From Pseudolabrys sp. (GTDB taxonomy: Bacteria; Pseudomonadota; Alphaproteobacteria; Rhizobiales; Xanthobacteraceae), in assembly GCA_025929185.1 (NCBI GenBank), contig JAICMO010000001.1, forward strand, positions 1-64,000: a DNA stretch of 64,000 bases, in the 5' to 3' direction. Shown one piece after another: positions 27,244 to 36,575 of the stretch (position 1 is the first letter of the stretch; each line of letters opens with the position of its first letter). The notes beneath the pieces were generated by a model that was not told the DNA's origin, ran no database searches, and saw nothing but the letters and a program-made list of their open reading frames with translations. A program made the translations under genes and the position numbers.

Positions 27244-28117
27244 TTTCTTCGCGTCGTTCGGCAACGAGCCCGGTTGGTCGCACCGCGAGCGTCAGCAAAA
27301 GCAGTGCAAAAACGACGATATCGATCCAGCCTGGGTCGAGAAATTGCGTCGTGTAGCTTTCGATGAGTCCAACGATCAATCCGGCGATGATTGTGCCTTC
27401 AACGTTGCCGAATCCGCCGATAATCACGATCGCGAACGCTTTGACGATGACCGAAGTGCCGGCAAACGGCGTGAGCACCAGCACCGGCCCAAGCATCGCG
27501 CCGCCCATGCCGGCCAGTGCCGACGCGATGACGAACGTCAGCATGATGACGTAGTTCGGGTTTATGCCCATGAGGCCGGCGGTCTCGCGATCCTGCGAGA
27601 CGGCGCGCAGCGCCTTGCCGAGAAAAGTGAATTTCATGAACGCGTAAAGCAGTACGATCGTGATCGTCGATACAATGATGATCAACGCGTTCTGCACGGT
27701 TAAAAAGGTGCCACCAAGACGGATTACCTCGTTGCTGTACGGCGTGTTGAACGCATAGGGGATGGGCCCAAGCAACACCAGCATGGCATTCTGCAGCATG
27801 ATCGAAACTCCGATCGTCGCAATCAAGGGCAGCAATTCGTTGCCACGATCGCGCAAGGGAGCAAAGATGGCTGCGTTCATCAGCCATCCGAACACCGCGC
27901 CGACGGCGAGTGCGGCGGCAATGCCGGCGAAGTAATTTCCGCTCAGCCAATGCGTGACGAAATAGGCGACAAAGGCACCGACCGTGACGATGTCGGCATG
28001 GGCGAAATTGATCTGAACCAGAACGCCATAGATGAGGGTAAGCCCCAGCGCGACCAGCACATAGAGGCTTCCCACAACAATGCCGTTTATTCCCTGCTGA
28101 AGGACGACCGTCAGCAT
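27236..28117 (-). CDS. livH: Branched-chain amino-acid-type ABC permease LivH
   Basis: A 293-residue inner-membrane permease of the LivH type. The first helices carry QQGINGIVVGSLYVLVALGLTLIYGV and INFAHADIVTVGAFVAYF, and the C-terminal half has GINPNYVIMLTFVIASALAGMGGAM and GGFGNVEGTIIAGL. It lies 10 nt after the binding-protein gene and overlaps livM. It makes the channel of the first Liv system. Confidence 0.93.
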   Translation of the reverse strand: MLTVVLQQGINGIVVGSLYVLVALGLTLIYGVLVQINFAHADIVTVGAFVAYFVTHWLSGNYFAGIAAALAVGAVFGWLMNAAIFAPLRDRGNELLPLIATIGVSIMLQNAMLVLLGPIPYAFNTPYSNEVIRLGGTFLTVQNALIIIVSTITIVLLYAFMKFTFLGKALRAVSQDRETAGLMGINPNYVIMLTFVIASALAGMGGAMLGPVLVLTPFAGTSVIVKAFAIVIIGGFGNVEGTIIAGLIVGLIESYTTQFLDPGWIDIVVFALLLLTLAVRPTGLVAERREENV

Positions 28118-28127
28118 GCCGGCAGAG

Positions 28128-29288
28128 CTAGTTCCACTTCAACGCGGTCCAGGAGAGGTCTGGCTTCGTCTCCATGTAATGGACGGTGTCCATCTTTACG
28201 TTCTGATTGTGCTTGTCGAATTCCACGCTGCCGGTGACGCCAACGAAATTCTTTGTGGCGGCAAGGCCGTCCCGGATGGATTGAGCGTCCTTTCCGCCGC
28301 GCTTCACCACGTCCGCGATCAGCATGATCTGGTCATAGGCGTGGGCGTTAAGATGCGTCGGGCTCTGGTTGTATTTTGCCTTGAAGGCGTCGACGAACTT
28401 ACGCACCACCTCGCGCTGGTCCGTAGGATCGAACTGGACGATGCGGATGTAGCCCAGCGCGGCCTTGCCGGCCTTTTGCTCGAAGCCGAACGGCAGCCAG
28501 ATCGTGCCCAGCTGAATGGCATGGCCCCCGCCGCCTTTGACGACGCCGGCTTGGGCGAGCGCCTGCGTGATTTTGAGTCCCTGGCCCTCGAGCGTATACG
28601 TCGGAATAACGTCGATCTGTCCGAGTCCGGCGACGCGCGTTGCAATTGACGTGAAATCGTTGACGTCTCTGCCGAAACCGATGTCGGCAAGGATTTTTCC
28701 CCCGTCCTTCGTGAAGGTATCCGCGAACACCTTCGCATTGCCGATGCCGGCATTCGTGTTTTCGTGCAGGATGACGGCCGTCCGCGCGTTCAGCCGCTTG
28801 TAGGCATTATTGGCAATATCGATTCCCTGCATGACTTCGTTCGGCATGATGCGGAACGTCCAGGGGTTGCCCGGCTCGGTGATTTTGATCGAGGAGGAGC
28901 CGGCGTTCAGCAGGGGAATCTTGGCGCGCGCCATAATCGGCATGATGGCCAGCGTTGCATCCGAGCATTCCTCGCCTATGGCGACGTCGGGCTTGAACTG
29001 CTCGATCAAGCGCTTGGTCGCTTGCGTCGCGGGAAGCGGACTGCAAGCGGAATCCTCGTATTTGACTTCGAATTTGTATCCGTTCACGCCGGCCTTGTTG
29101 AGCTGTTCGAGCGCGAGCTCGACACCCTGCTTGTCTTGCGTGCCGAAATAGGAGCCCGGCCCGGAAATCGGAAAGAGCGCGCCGATCTTGATGGTCTTGT
29201 CCGCGGCAAACGCAGACGTCGTCGAGACTGCCGGTGCTCCGAAAATCGAGGCAACCATCAGCAGCGCGCAATACAGCCACTTTGTCAT
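28128..29288 (-). CDS. Liv-type ABC solute-binding protein
   Basis: A 386-residue periplasmic type-1 binding protein (peripla_BP_6). The signal peptide covers about residues 1-28 and ends at AFA; the mature part opens with KTIKIGALFPISGPGSYFG and KQGVELALEQLNKAGV, typical of LivK/AmiC-like proteins. GGAGG stands about 6 nt before the ATG. It is the first gene of the six-gene Liv operon and fixes its substrate range, which cannot be read here. Many alphaproteobacterial relatives bind aromatic or amide compounds rather than leucine. Confidence 0.92.
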   Translation of the reverse strand: MTKWLYCALLMVASIFGAPAVSTTSAFAADKTIKIGALFPISGPGSYFGTQDKQGVELALEQLNKAGVNGYKFEVKYEDSACSPLPATQATKRLIEQFKPDVAIGEECSDATLAIMPIMARAKIPLLNAGSSSIKITEPGNPWTFRIMPNEVMQGIDIANNAYKRLNARTAVILHENTNAGIGNAKVFADTFTKDGGKILADIGFGRDVNDFTSIATRVAGLGQIDVIPTYTLEGQGLKITQALAQAGVVKGGGGHAIQLGTIWLPFGFEQKAGKAALGYIRIVQFDPTDQREVVRKFVDAFKAKYNQSPTHLNAHAYDQIMLIADVVKRGGKDAQSIRDGLAATKNFVGVTGSVEFDKHNQNVKMDTVHYMETKPDLSWTALKWN

Positions 29289-29599
29289 TGTTGTCCTCCC
29301 ACGCTTGGCCCGGTATTAGACCTGTATTCGATCCAAATTGGCAATGGCCTAAGTGGGCGGAGCACGCGCCTCACGGACCCGAGCCGCAGGAGCCGATTGC
29401 CGTTCCGGCAGCGATATCACCTGAATTGAAGGCTCGGTTGCGAGCGGAAGCGATGCAACTTAGCGGCTGAAAACGGTCGCGAGTGGGTGGAGCTTGCGGT
29501 GCGCTTGAAAGAAAGGTCGAGGATCGGAGAGTTGAAGAGTTGAATTGATTAATTGAGCTATGCAATCCATCGCCAGGCCAATAAAGAATTCCTACAAGC

Positions 29600-29902
29600 T
29601 CACTGCGCGGCCTGGCTGTTTGCAATCCGAGATAGTTTCGTTTTTTTTAGAGGCATCATTTCATATGCGAAATTCTGGCCCGCCGGGCCGCGTGCCGATC
29701 GTGCGCTTGCGTCGGTGAAAGCGGCGAGTTCGGGCCGACGTGCGACGCTGATCACCGTGGCACGGGAAAGGCGGTTTAGAATGAGCCGCATCATGTCGGC
29801 TTGCGCCCGCACGTGGAGCGCAGAGGTCGCCTCATCGAGCACAACGATCTTTCCGGCGGGATCGGAACCGTCTAACCCGGCATACATTATAGGTGGTGAC
29901 AA
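29600..29902 (-). pseudogene. Remnant of an SbmA/BacA/YddA-type ABC transporter ATPase
   Basis: A 100-codon frame whose middle part (about residues 17-65) matches the end of an ABC ATPase domain: IVVLDEATSAL (Walker B), a helix, then RATVISVARRPELAAFTD. This is the pattern of the C-terminal ATPase in SbmA/BacA/YddA-like exporters. Walker A, signature and the whole membrane domain are missing. The D-loop aspartate reads His (SALH), and the switch histidine of the usual GHR reads ARR. So this is a decayed fragment, not a small gene. It sits in a 637-bp stretch between the Liv operon and the formate-dehydrogenase genes that otherwise holds nothing I recognise. Confidence 0.75.
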
Positions 29903-29925
29903 TCTATTAGAGGCTCGTCATTTCG

Positions 29926-32900
29926 ATGGCCCAGATGTCCGGCCGAATTACGCTCGTTCAGGAGGGCAGATTCCTTCTAGAGAGCGACGGCGGCGGCCAT
30001 CGGCTTTTCGTTACCTCTGCTGAACTTGGTTTTAATCCCGAGGACCTGCGTTCGTTAAGCCGTGCGCAGCGGCGGATCACGGTCCACTATCACGAACCGG
30101 AGCACCTTATCGCCGGGGTGGCTGAGGCGATCGATATTGCCGACGGCGCAAACAATGGCCGACCCGCTGCGCATCACGGCCTTTCCGACACGGTTCGCGG
30201 TTTCCTGCGCGATTGGTCGCTGCCGCGGCAATTGGCCGGCCAAAGCAACCGATCAGATGCTGCAAAGAGCACGGAATCGCGACAGCTACGGGCGCGGCTG
30301 GCCGATGCAGACAACGTTGGTACGAGCATTTGCGGCTACTGCGCCGTCGGATGCGCCCAGTTGGTCTATACCAAGCAAGGCCGAGTCATTCACGTCGAAG
30401 GCGATCCGCGCAGCCCGATCAACCAGGGCACCCTTTGCCCAAAGGGCGCTGCAACGCTCGATTTGCTGAACAGTCCGCAACGGCTCAATGCCGTTCTCTA
30501 TCGTGCACCGGGTTCCGATCATTGGGAACGCAAACCGCTCGACTGGGCAATGGATCGCATCGCGCAGCTCATAAAGCGGACCCGAGACGAGACATTCGTC
30601 GAAAAGCTGCCAAACAGCACGACCGTCAATCACACCATCGGAATAGGATCGCTCGGCGGGGCGACCCTGGACAACGAAGAAAATTACTTGATCAAGAAGT
30701 TGTTCGGCGGGGGCCTCGGCATGGTGGGGATCGAGAACCAGGCACGCGTCTGCCATAGCGCGTCAGTGCCGAGCCTTGGCGCTACCTACGGTCGCGGCGC
30801 AGCGACCCTGCCGCAATGGGATCTGGCGAATTCGGATTGTATCGTGGTGATGGGCTCCAACATGGCGGAGAACCATCCGGTCGCTTTCCGCTTCGTTGTT
30901 CAGGCGAAAGAAAAGGGCGCGACGATCATTCATGTTGATCCGCGCTTCACGCGGACGTCTGCGCTTGCGGACATTTATGCGTCGATCCGCACCGGCTCGG
31001 ATATCGCTTTCCTCGGCGGCATCATCCATTACATCCTGGAAAACGATCTCTGGTTCAGGGAGTACGCGCTCAATTACACCAACATTGCCACCATCATCGA
31101 TGACCGCTTCAAGGATACCGACCAGCTCGACGGATTCTTCTCGGGTTGGAATCCGGAAAAGGATTGTTATCAGTACGAGTCGTGGCAGTACAAAGGGGAG
31201 GCGGTACCGTCCTCGTTATCCGACCATGCAGTTAACACGACGGAGTCATTCAGCGAAAAGACCAAACGGATGGAGAAAGGGCCGCCGCCTCAGGATCGCA
31301 CGCTTCAACATCCCAATTGCGTCTACCAGATCATGCGGCGGCATTATGCGAGGTATACGCCGGAAATGGTGGAGCGCATCACCGGCTGCCCGAAGGAGAC
31401 TTTCATCAAGATCGCCGAGGCGCTGGTGCGCAATTCAGGTCCCGAACGCACCGGCGCATTTTGCTATGCCGTTGCCTGGACCCACCACACCACTGGCGTT
31501 CAGATCATTCGCGCCGCTGCGATCATTCAGGGGCTGCTCGGCAATACCGGTCGGCCGGGGGGAGGCATTTTAGCGCTACGGGGACATTGCAGCATCCAGG
31601 GCAGCACCGACATTCCGACACTCTATAACATGCTGCCGACGTATTTGCCGCAGCCGCAGGCTTATAAAGCACACGCCAGCTTCTCAGAGTTCTTGAAATC
31701 CGAAACCACTCCGACGGGGTGGTGGCACAATTTTCCGAAATACGCGGTGAGTCTGCTGAAGGCTTGGTACGGCGAGCACGCCACGCGCGCAAACGACTGG
31801 GGCTACGAGTGGATTCCCAAGATCGTCGGCGATCACTCGCAGTTGCCGATGACGCTTGCCATGCGTGACGGGATCATCCGCGGCATGCTGTTTCTGGGCC
31901 AAAATCCGGTCATCGGCGGCAGCAATTCGCGGCTGATCGAGCGCGGCCTCGCAAGACTTGAATGGATGGTGGTGCGCGACATCACGGAGACGGAAACGGC
32001 CGGTTTCTGGCGCGCCGGCCAGCTTGTTCGCAGCGGAGAACTGCGCACCGAAGATATCAAGACAGAAGTATTTCTGATGCCCGCCTCACTCCCCGGCGAA
32101 AAGGGCGGCACCTTCACGAACACGCATCGATTGATTCAGTGGCACGACAAAGTCGCCGACGCTCCCGGCGATAATCGCTCGGAATTGTGGTTCATCTATC
32201 ACCTCGGCCGGAAGTTGCGCGAGCTTTACGCCGATAGCGATCAGAAAAAAGACATCCCACTGAAAAACCTTACGTGGAAATACCCGTTGGAGGACGAGCG
32301 GGGCGAGCCCAGCGCGGAAGCCGTGCTCAAGGAGATGAACGGGTACACCGTCACTGATCGCAAGCAGATTGAAAAATTCCAGTCGTTGAAGGACGACGGT
32401 TCGACCGCCTGCGGCGCCTGGCTTTACTGCGGGGTCTTTCCGGGGGCCAAAACAAACAAATCGCGGTCACGAATACCGGACGGACCCGACGGCCCCGGCA
32501 CCCATCTCGGCTGGGGATTTGCGTGGCCGGCCAATCGGCGAACGATGTACAACCGCGCTTCAGCCGACGCGCAAGGACGCCCGTGGTCCGAGCGCAAGAA
32601 AATGATGTGGTGGGATGCGGCCAAAGGAAAATGGGACGGAACGGACTCGCTCGATTTCGAGCCGACGAAGCCGCCTGATTTCGAGCCGGATTGGCAAAAA
32701 GAGCCGACGGGCATGGATGCGCTCGATGGCCGGGCGGCGTTCATTATGATTGCCGACGGCCGCGCTTCGCTTTTCGTGCCGACCGGTTTGAAGGATGGTC
32801 CGTTGCCCGCGCATTATGAGCCGGTCGAATCGCCGGTCCGAAATGCGCTTTACAAGCAGCAGGACAATCCGGTCGCGAAAAAATGGGAGCGCGAGGACAA

Positions 32901-33384
32901 TCGCTATCATGCGCCGGGGGACGAGCGCTATCCTTACTCGCTGACAACCTACCGGCTGACCGAGCACCATTCCGGCGCGATCCCAACGCGTGCGGTGCCG
33001 GTCACCGCCGAATTGCAGCCTGAAGGATTTGCGGAAATTCCGCCGGAACTCGCGCGCGAGCTTGGCATCGAGAATCTCGATTGGGTCGTTATCTCGACTG
33101 CGCGCGGAGAAATCGAAACGCGAGCGATGATTACGGAGCGGCTCAGGCCATTCATGATCGATGGCCGCAGAATCTATCAGATCGGCATGTTATGGCATTA
33201 CGGCTGGTCGGGATATGCGACAGGCGACATTGCCAATGCGCTCACCGCGGTCGTCGGCGAGCCGAATACCAGCATCCATGAGAATAAATCCTTGACCTGC
33301 AACCTGCGTAAGGGGCGGCTGAGCGGTCGCCGGCCAAATGCGCCGCAAGAGCACGCGCACGCCACCGACACGGTCATCGCATAG
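29926..33384 (+). CDS. Formate-dehydrogenase-like molybdopterin oxidoreductase, large subunit
   Basis: A 1152-residue molybdo-bis-MGD oxidoreductase closest in layout to FDH-N/FDH-O alpha. A [4Fe-4S] site is formed by C136, C139, C143 and C171. The molybdenum ligand region reads ARVCHSASV, with Cys276 in place of the selenocysteine of E. coli FDH-N and His277 beside it. MGSNMAENHPVAF and VDPRFTRTSALAD follow. Residues 1-100 are an added domain (GRITLVQEGRFLLES...) rich in beta strands that is not part of the usual enzyme. No twin-arginine signal is present, so the protein should stay in the cytoplasm. Start may be 29926 or the ATG three codons later. It is followed by beta and membrane subunits. 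Formate is the likely substrate but not proven. Confidence 0.87.
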   Translation: MAQMSGRITLVQEGRFLLESDGGGHRLFVTSAELGFNPEDLRSLSRAQRRITVHYHEPEHLIAGVAEAIDIADGANNGRPAAHHGLSDTVRGFLRDWSLPRQLAGQSNRSDAAKSTESRQLRARLADADNVGTSICGYCAVGCAQLVYTKQGRVIHVEGDPRSPINQGTLCPKGAATLDLLNSPQRLNAVLYRAPGSDHWERKPLDWAMDRIAQLIKRTRDETFVEKLPNSTTVNHTIGIGSLGGATLDNEENYLIKKLFGGGLGMVGIENQARVCHSASVPSLGATYGRGAATLPQWDLANSDCIVVMGSNMAENHPVAFRFVVQAKEKGATIIHVDPRFTRTSALADIYASIRTGSDIAFLGGIIHYILENDLWFREYALNYTNIATIIDDRFKDTDQLDGFFSGWNPEKDCYQYESWQYKGEAVPSSLSDHAVNTTESFSEKTKRMEKGPPPQDRTLQHPNCVYQIMRRHYARYTPEMVERITGCPKETFIKIAEALVRNSGPERTGAFCYAVAWTHHTTGVQIIRAAAIIQGLLGNTGRPGGGILALRGHCSIQGSTDIPTLYNMLPTYLPQPQAYKAHASFSEFLKSETTPTGWWHNFPKYAVSLLKAWYGEHATRANDWGYEWIPKIVGDHSQLPMTLAMRDGIIRGMLFLGQNPVIGGSNSRLIERGLARLEWMVVRDITETETAGFWRAGQLVRSGELRTEDIKTEVFLMPASLPGEKGGTFTNTHRLIQWHDKVADAPGDNRSELWFIYHLGRKLRELYADSDQKKDIPLKNLTWKYPLEDERGEPSAEAVLKEMNGYTVTDRKQIEKFQSLKDDGSTACGAWLYCGVFPGAKTNKSRSRIPDGPDGPGTHLGWGFAWPANRRTMYNRASADAQGRPWSERKKMMWWDAAKGKWDGTDSLDFEPTKPPDFEPDWQKEPTGMDALDGRAAFIMIADGRASLFVPTGLKDGPLPAHYEPVESPVRNALYKQQDNPVAKKWEREDNRYHAPGDERYPYSLTTYRLTEHHSGAIPTRAVPVTAELQPEGFAEIPPELARELGIENLDWVVISTARGEIETRAMITERLRPFMIDGRRIYQIGMLWHYGWSGYATGDIANALTAVVGEPNTSIHENKSLTCNLRKGRLSGRRPNAPQEHAHATDTVIA

Positions 33385-33393
33385 GAGCCGAGG

Positions 33394-34293
33394 ATGACCA
33401 TCCATCCGCGCGCACCAAAGGATCCGCGATCGATTCTGCCGGGCCTCATTCCGGACGAGTCGGAGTTGACCGCGGGGGTGAAAATCGAAGCCGGTCGTCA
33501 ATATGGTTTTTTCACCGATACGACTTTGTGCATCGGTTGCAAGGCCTGCGAAGTGGCTTGCAAGGAATGGAACGCGCTGCCCGCCGAAAATCTGACACTG
33601 ACGGGGATGAGCTACGATAACACAGGCGCGCTGTCGGCCAATACGTGGCGGCACGTGGCGTTCGTCGAGAAGGTGCGCGATGGCAAAGCCGACGGCACGA
33701 TGCTGATGCCGCCGTTCCAAAGTCATTGGAAAATGATGAGCGACGTCTGCAAGCATTGCGACAACGCGCCGTGCCAGGAGGCGTGCCCGACCGGCGCGCT
33801 TTTCCGCACCGAATTCGACACCGTCGTTGTTCAGCAGGATATCTGCAACGGCTGCGGCTATTGCGTGCCCGCGTGCCCGTTCGGCGTCATCGACCTTAGC
33901 CATTTCGACGGGAAGGCGCACAAGTGCACGCTCTGTTACGACCGATTGAAGGTGGGCCTGGAGCCGGCCTGCGCGAAATCCTGTCCGACTAACTCGATCC
34001 AGTTCGGCGAACTATCGGAACTGCATGAACGGGCCAACCGGAGGGTCGCTTCATTGCATGATCAGGGCGCGCACGACGCCTACCTTTACGGCGCGCCGGA
34101 GACGCCGGGTGCAACCGGTGGCCTCAACCATTTGCATGCATTCTTTCTGCTGACCGATCGGCCGGAAGTATACAATCTGCCGTCGCATCCCTCGCGCGGA
34201 GCCAATCGTGTGTTGCCGAGCCTCATCGCGGGCATCGCTACGGCCATCGTCCTGACCGGGGCCGCGTTCGGTTTTCTGCTAACGACGCTATAG
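33394..34293 (+). CDS. Formate-dehydrogenase iron-sulfur (beta) subunit
   Basis: A 299-residue electron-transfer subunit with four cysteine groups for [4Fe-4S] clusters: CIGCKACEVACKEW, CKHCDNAPCQEACP, CNGCGYCVPACP and CTLCYDR...CAKSCP, in the order seen in FDH-N beta. A C-terminal hydrophobic helix (about residues 273-298) would anchor it to the membrane, again like FDH-N beta. It begins 9 nt after the catalytic subunit and passes electrons from it to the NrfD-like subunit. Confidence 0.93.
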   Translation: MTIHPRAPKDPRSILPGLIPDESELTAGVKIEAGRQYGFFTDTTLCIGCKACEVACKEWNALPAENLTLTGMSYDNTGALSANTWRHVAFVEKVRDGKADGTMLMPPFQSHWKMMSDVCKHCDNAPCQEACPTGALFRTEFDTVVVQQDICNGCGYCVPACPFGVIDLSHFDGKAHKCTLCYDRLKVGLEPACAKSCPTNSIQFGELSELHERANRRVASLHDQGAHDAYLYGAPETPGATGGLNHLHAFFLLTDRPEVYNLPSHPSRGANRVLPSLIAGIATAIVLTGAAFGFLLTTL

Positions 34294-34303
34294 GATTTGT
34301 GTG

Positions 34304-35251
34304 ATGGACGCGAGGACATCAGCGTTGGCAACGCCGGCCGGCAAAATTCCGACGTATTATGGCCGCCCGGCCATCAAGCCGAGCCTCTACGGTTGGATCG
34401 TTGCGCTTTACATTTTCGTCGGCGGTTTAGCTGCCGGCGTGCAGATCATGGTCACCGCCGCTGAGCTTCTCGCGATTCCCGGTAGTGGTAACGTCTCGTT
34501 CGTCGGGCGGGCCATTGCGCTTGCGCTCGCGATCTTCGGTGGAATCCTGTTGATCATCGATCTGCATACCAAGAGCCGATTTTACAACATGCTCCGGATT
34601 TTTCGGCCGACCTCGCCGATGTCGATCGGCACCTATGCGCTGATCGGCTTCGGATTCTGGAGCCTTGTCGCATTCATCGCACAGGCGGTGGGCGCGTCAT
34701 TGATTGGGCTCGTCTGCGGCTGTTTCGCCGCGGTGACCGGCTGGTGGATGGCGAGCTATACGGCCTCGCTGCTCGCGGCCACGGCAACCCCGCTGTGGGC
34801 GGCAGCGCCAAAGCTTCTTGCCGTGCGCTTCGCAGCCTCCGCGCTCGCGACAGGGGCTGCGGCGGCATGCCTCATTTCGCTCGGCGTCAGCGCGAATCCC
34901 GGTCTGCCGCGCGCATTCGGCAATCTCGGCGCGCTGGCGCTCTTCATTCAGCTTGTCGCCTCGATTGGATCGGCCGCAATCTATCGAAAGGTTGGCGTGA
35001 ACGATCCCTTGCAAGGTTGGCCGTGGGGTCCTCTCTACATCGCCGGTGTGCAGCTTGCCGGAATCCTGGCGCCGCTTGTGCTTTACGTGCTGGCTAATTT
35101 CTTTCACGGCGCGGGGACGACCTTTTGGCTTATCGCGTCGGGTTTGGCGCTGTGCGGCGGCTTGTTGATGCGCGCAGTCGTTCTGCTTGCCGGCAATGCA
35201 TCCGCTCGTCGTCCTGAGGACTATTTTAGCTTCGCTCAAGAGCGAGGATAG
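34304..35251 (+). CDS. NrfD/PsrC-type membrane subunit
   Basis: A roughly 315-residue polytopic membrane protein of the NrfD family with about eight helices (for example YGWIVALYIFVGGLAAGVQI and the YALIGFGFWSLVAFIAQAVG segment). NrfD proteins bind quinones without haem. Here one replaces the cytochrome b gamma subunit of classical FDH-N, so electrons from formate would go to the quinone pool by a haem-free route. A GTG one codon upstream is an alternative start. It is the third gene of the complex and precedes a small helical protein. Confidence 0.88.
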   Translation: MDARTSALATPAGKIPTYYGRPAIKPSLYGWIVALYIFVGGLAAGVQIMVTAAELLAIPGSGNVSFVGRAIALALAIFGGILLIIDLHTKSRFYNMLRIFRPTSPMSIGTYALIGFGFWSLVAFIAQAVGASLIGLVCGCFAAVTGWWMASYTASLLAATATPLWAAAPKLLAVRFAASALATGAAAACLISLGVSANPGLPRAFGNLGALALFIQLVASIGSAAIYRKVGVNDPLQGWPWGPLYIAGVQLAGILAPLVLYVLANFFHGAGTTFWLIASGLALCGGLLMRAVVLLAGNASARRPEDYFSFAQERG

Positions 35252-35259
35252 GAGGCAAC

Positions 35260-35565
35260 TTGAATCAACCGGAACCTCACATCCGCGCACATGGGGAAGA
35301 CGCGCTTAAAGAACTCGATCGATTGAAATCAGGTGGCGGGACGGAAATCAAAGAGCGGATTGCGCACGTCATTGATCAACTCGTCTTGATGCGCAACGAA
35401 CTAATCGCTGCGCAGCGCGGCGGCAAGCCGGTCGATGAATGGCTGGCGCGCACGAACGCGATCTTGAGCTCGATCTTCGGCACCGAATTTCCAAAAGGCG
35501 GCCTGCAATGGAAGCGCATCTGTGAATCAAGGGATGCACTCCGTAATCTCCTCGGCAACGCATGA
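35260..35565 (+). CDS. Small helical protein of the formate-dehydrogenase operon
   Basis: A 101-residue acidic-basic helical protein that I do not recognise. It starts with TTG, chosen because AGGAGG lies only 4 nt upstream and 8 nt separate it from the NrfD stop. It has no signal peptide, membrane segment or cysteine. Its place as the fourth gene suggests an assembly factor or accessory subunit. It is unlike FdhD, FdhE or FdsD as far as can be seen. The reading shows normal alphaproteobacterial codon use, so I take it as a real gene. Confidence 0.65.
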   Translation: MNQPEPHIRAHGEDALKELDRLKSGGGTEIKERIAHVIDQLVLMRNELIAAQRGGKPVDEWLARTNAILSSIFGTEFPKGGLQWKRICESRDALRNLLGNA

Positions 35566-35991
35566 TTTAAGCTTCTTGAGAACGGCGCCTCCATCTAGAA
35601 TCACGCCGATGTGGCTGTGACATTCGGTTCTTTCATCGACGCCGGCTTTTGGCTCTCTGCGCCCGCTTGCCGCCGATCCCGATCCACGCGAGTTATCCGA
35701 AACGCTGCTGGGCCATTCAATGCGGTATGCCACGACGATCGGAGTGGCTGATTGTCGAGGGTTAGCCGTGCCTAGTTTATGCTGGTCAGTCTGGAACGCG
35801 CGGCCGAAGCCGCCGTGTTCTCGCCAACGTCGACGCGTTTATGATGCTCGAATTGCGTTATGACAAAGCCGCCGCGGTTCTCGGAGATGAGTGAGGCGGA
35901 GAACCGATCGAACCGGATGCTGAAGGTGATAAGCCGACCTTTGGTAGGCACGGGCTCATTCGATGGGCATCAGAGGAAAGCGAACTGCGGG
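35566..35991. other. Intergenic region without a recognisable gene
   Basis: About 425 bp between the formate-dehydrogenase operon and the VanZ-like gene. Short open frames occur on both strands, but none has a family motif or Shine-Dalgarno site. The plus strand around 35690-35750 can be read as SETLLGHSMRYATT, faintly like the end of a tyrosine recombinase, but too short to call. It marks the left edge of the accessory polysaccharide region. Confidence 0.4.
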
Positions 35992-36351
35992 ATGAAGGCG
36001 ACCAAGAACACTATCATTCATGTGGCACGAGTGTTCGGAATGGTCCTGCTCGGCCTTGTCGTCGTTTTGACATTAGCTCCGCCTCGGTTTCGCCCCTATA
36101 CGGCGGTGCCCCACATTCTCGAGCATGGGAGCATTTTTCTTCTCGTGGGACTGGCATTCGCTATGGGTTATCCCGAGCGGGTGCTGCGGGTCACGATTAG
36201 CCTGGTGTTATTTTGCGCCATACTGGAAGTAGCACAGGTTTTCGTTCCAGGCCGCCATGCTCGCTTGAGCGATTTCTTGGTCGACGCTGCTGCGGCTTGC
36301 GTTGGGACCGTTGTAGGGCGCCTATTGGCGCGGGCGATTCGTCTCGCGTAG
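35992..36351 (+). CDS. VanZ-like membrane protein
   Basis: A 119-residue inner-membrane protein with the VanZ-like pattern of three to four helices. The conserved histidine motif is HILEHGSIFLLVGLAFAMGY, followed by EVAQVFVPGRHARLSDFLVDAAAACVGTVVG (Q..VPGR...D motif). VanZ-like proteins of unknown function are frequent in alphaproteobacterial exopolysaccharide loci. I prefer the ATG at 35992 because a longer frame from 35860 adds 44 polar residues of no clear family. No downstream partner is close; the next gene starts 225 nt away. Confidence 0.75.
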   Translation: MKATKNTIIHVARVFGMVLLGLVVVLTLAPPRFRPYTAVPHILEHGSIFLLVGLAFAMGYPERVLRVTISLVLFCAILEVAQVFVPGRHARLSDFLVDAAAACVGTVVGRLLARAIRLA

Positions 36352-36575
36352 AGGATTGACCGAATTGCCGAGCACCGGCTGTGACATCCGAATGCGCCGG
36401 GCAGGCAGGGCGGCCTCTTGCCTGCAGCTTGGGACATAGCGTCAGCAGCTCTCTGGCACATGTGTCTGCGCACCGCCGATCTACCGAGGCGCTGATCAGA
36501 TTGGGGAAAATGGTCGAATGGAACATCGAAGCGTGGAGGTCGTTATAGGCGCGTACAACGCGTACAGGAGTAGCC

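Noticed and set aside
29234-29470. 78-codon plus-strand frame ending ELKARLRAEAMQLSG
   Set aside because: The tail looks protein-like, but the first part is antisense to the binding-protein gene and no start signal is seen; possibly the end of a lost gene, but too weak to annotate.
35690-35760. Possible tyrosine-recombinase tail (LLGHSMRYATT)
   Set aside because: Only about fourteen residues resemble the family, the catalytic Arg/His/Tyr set is absent and the match could be chance.
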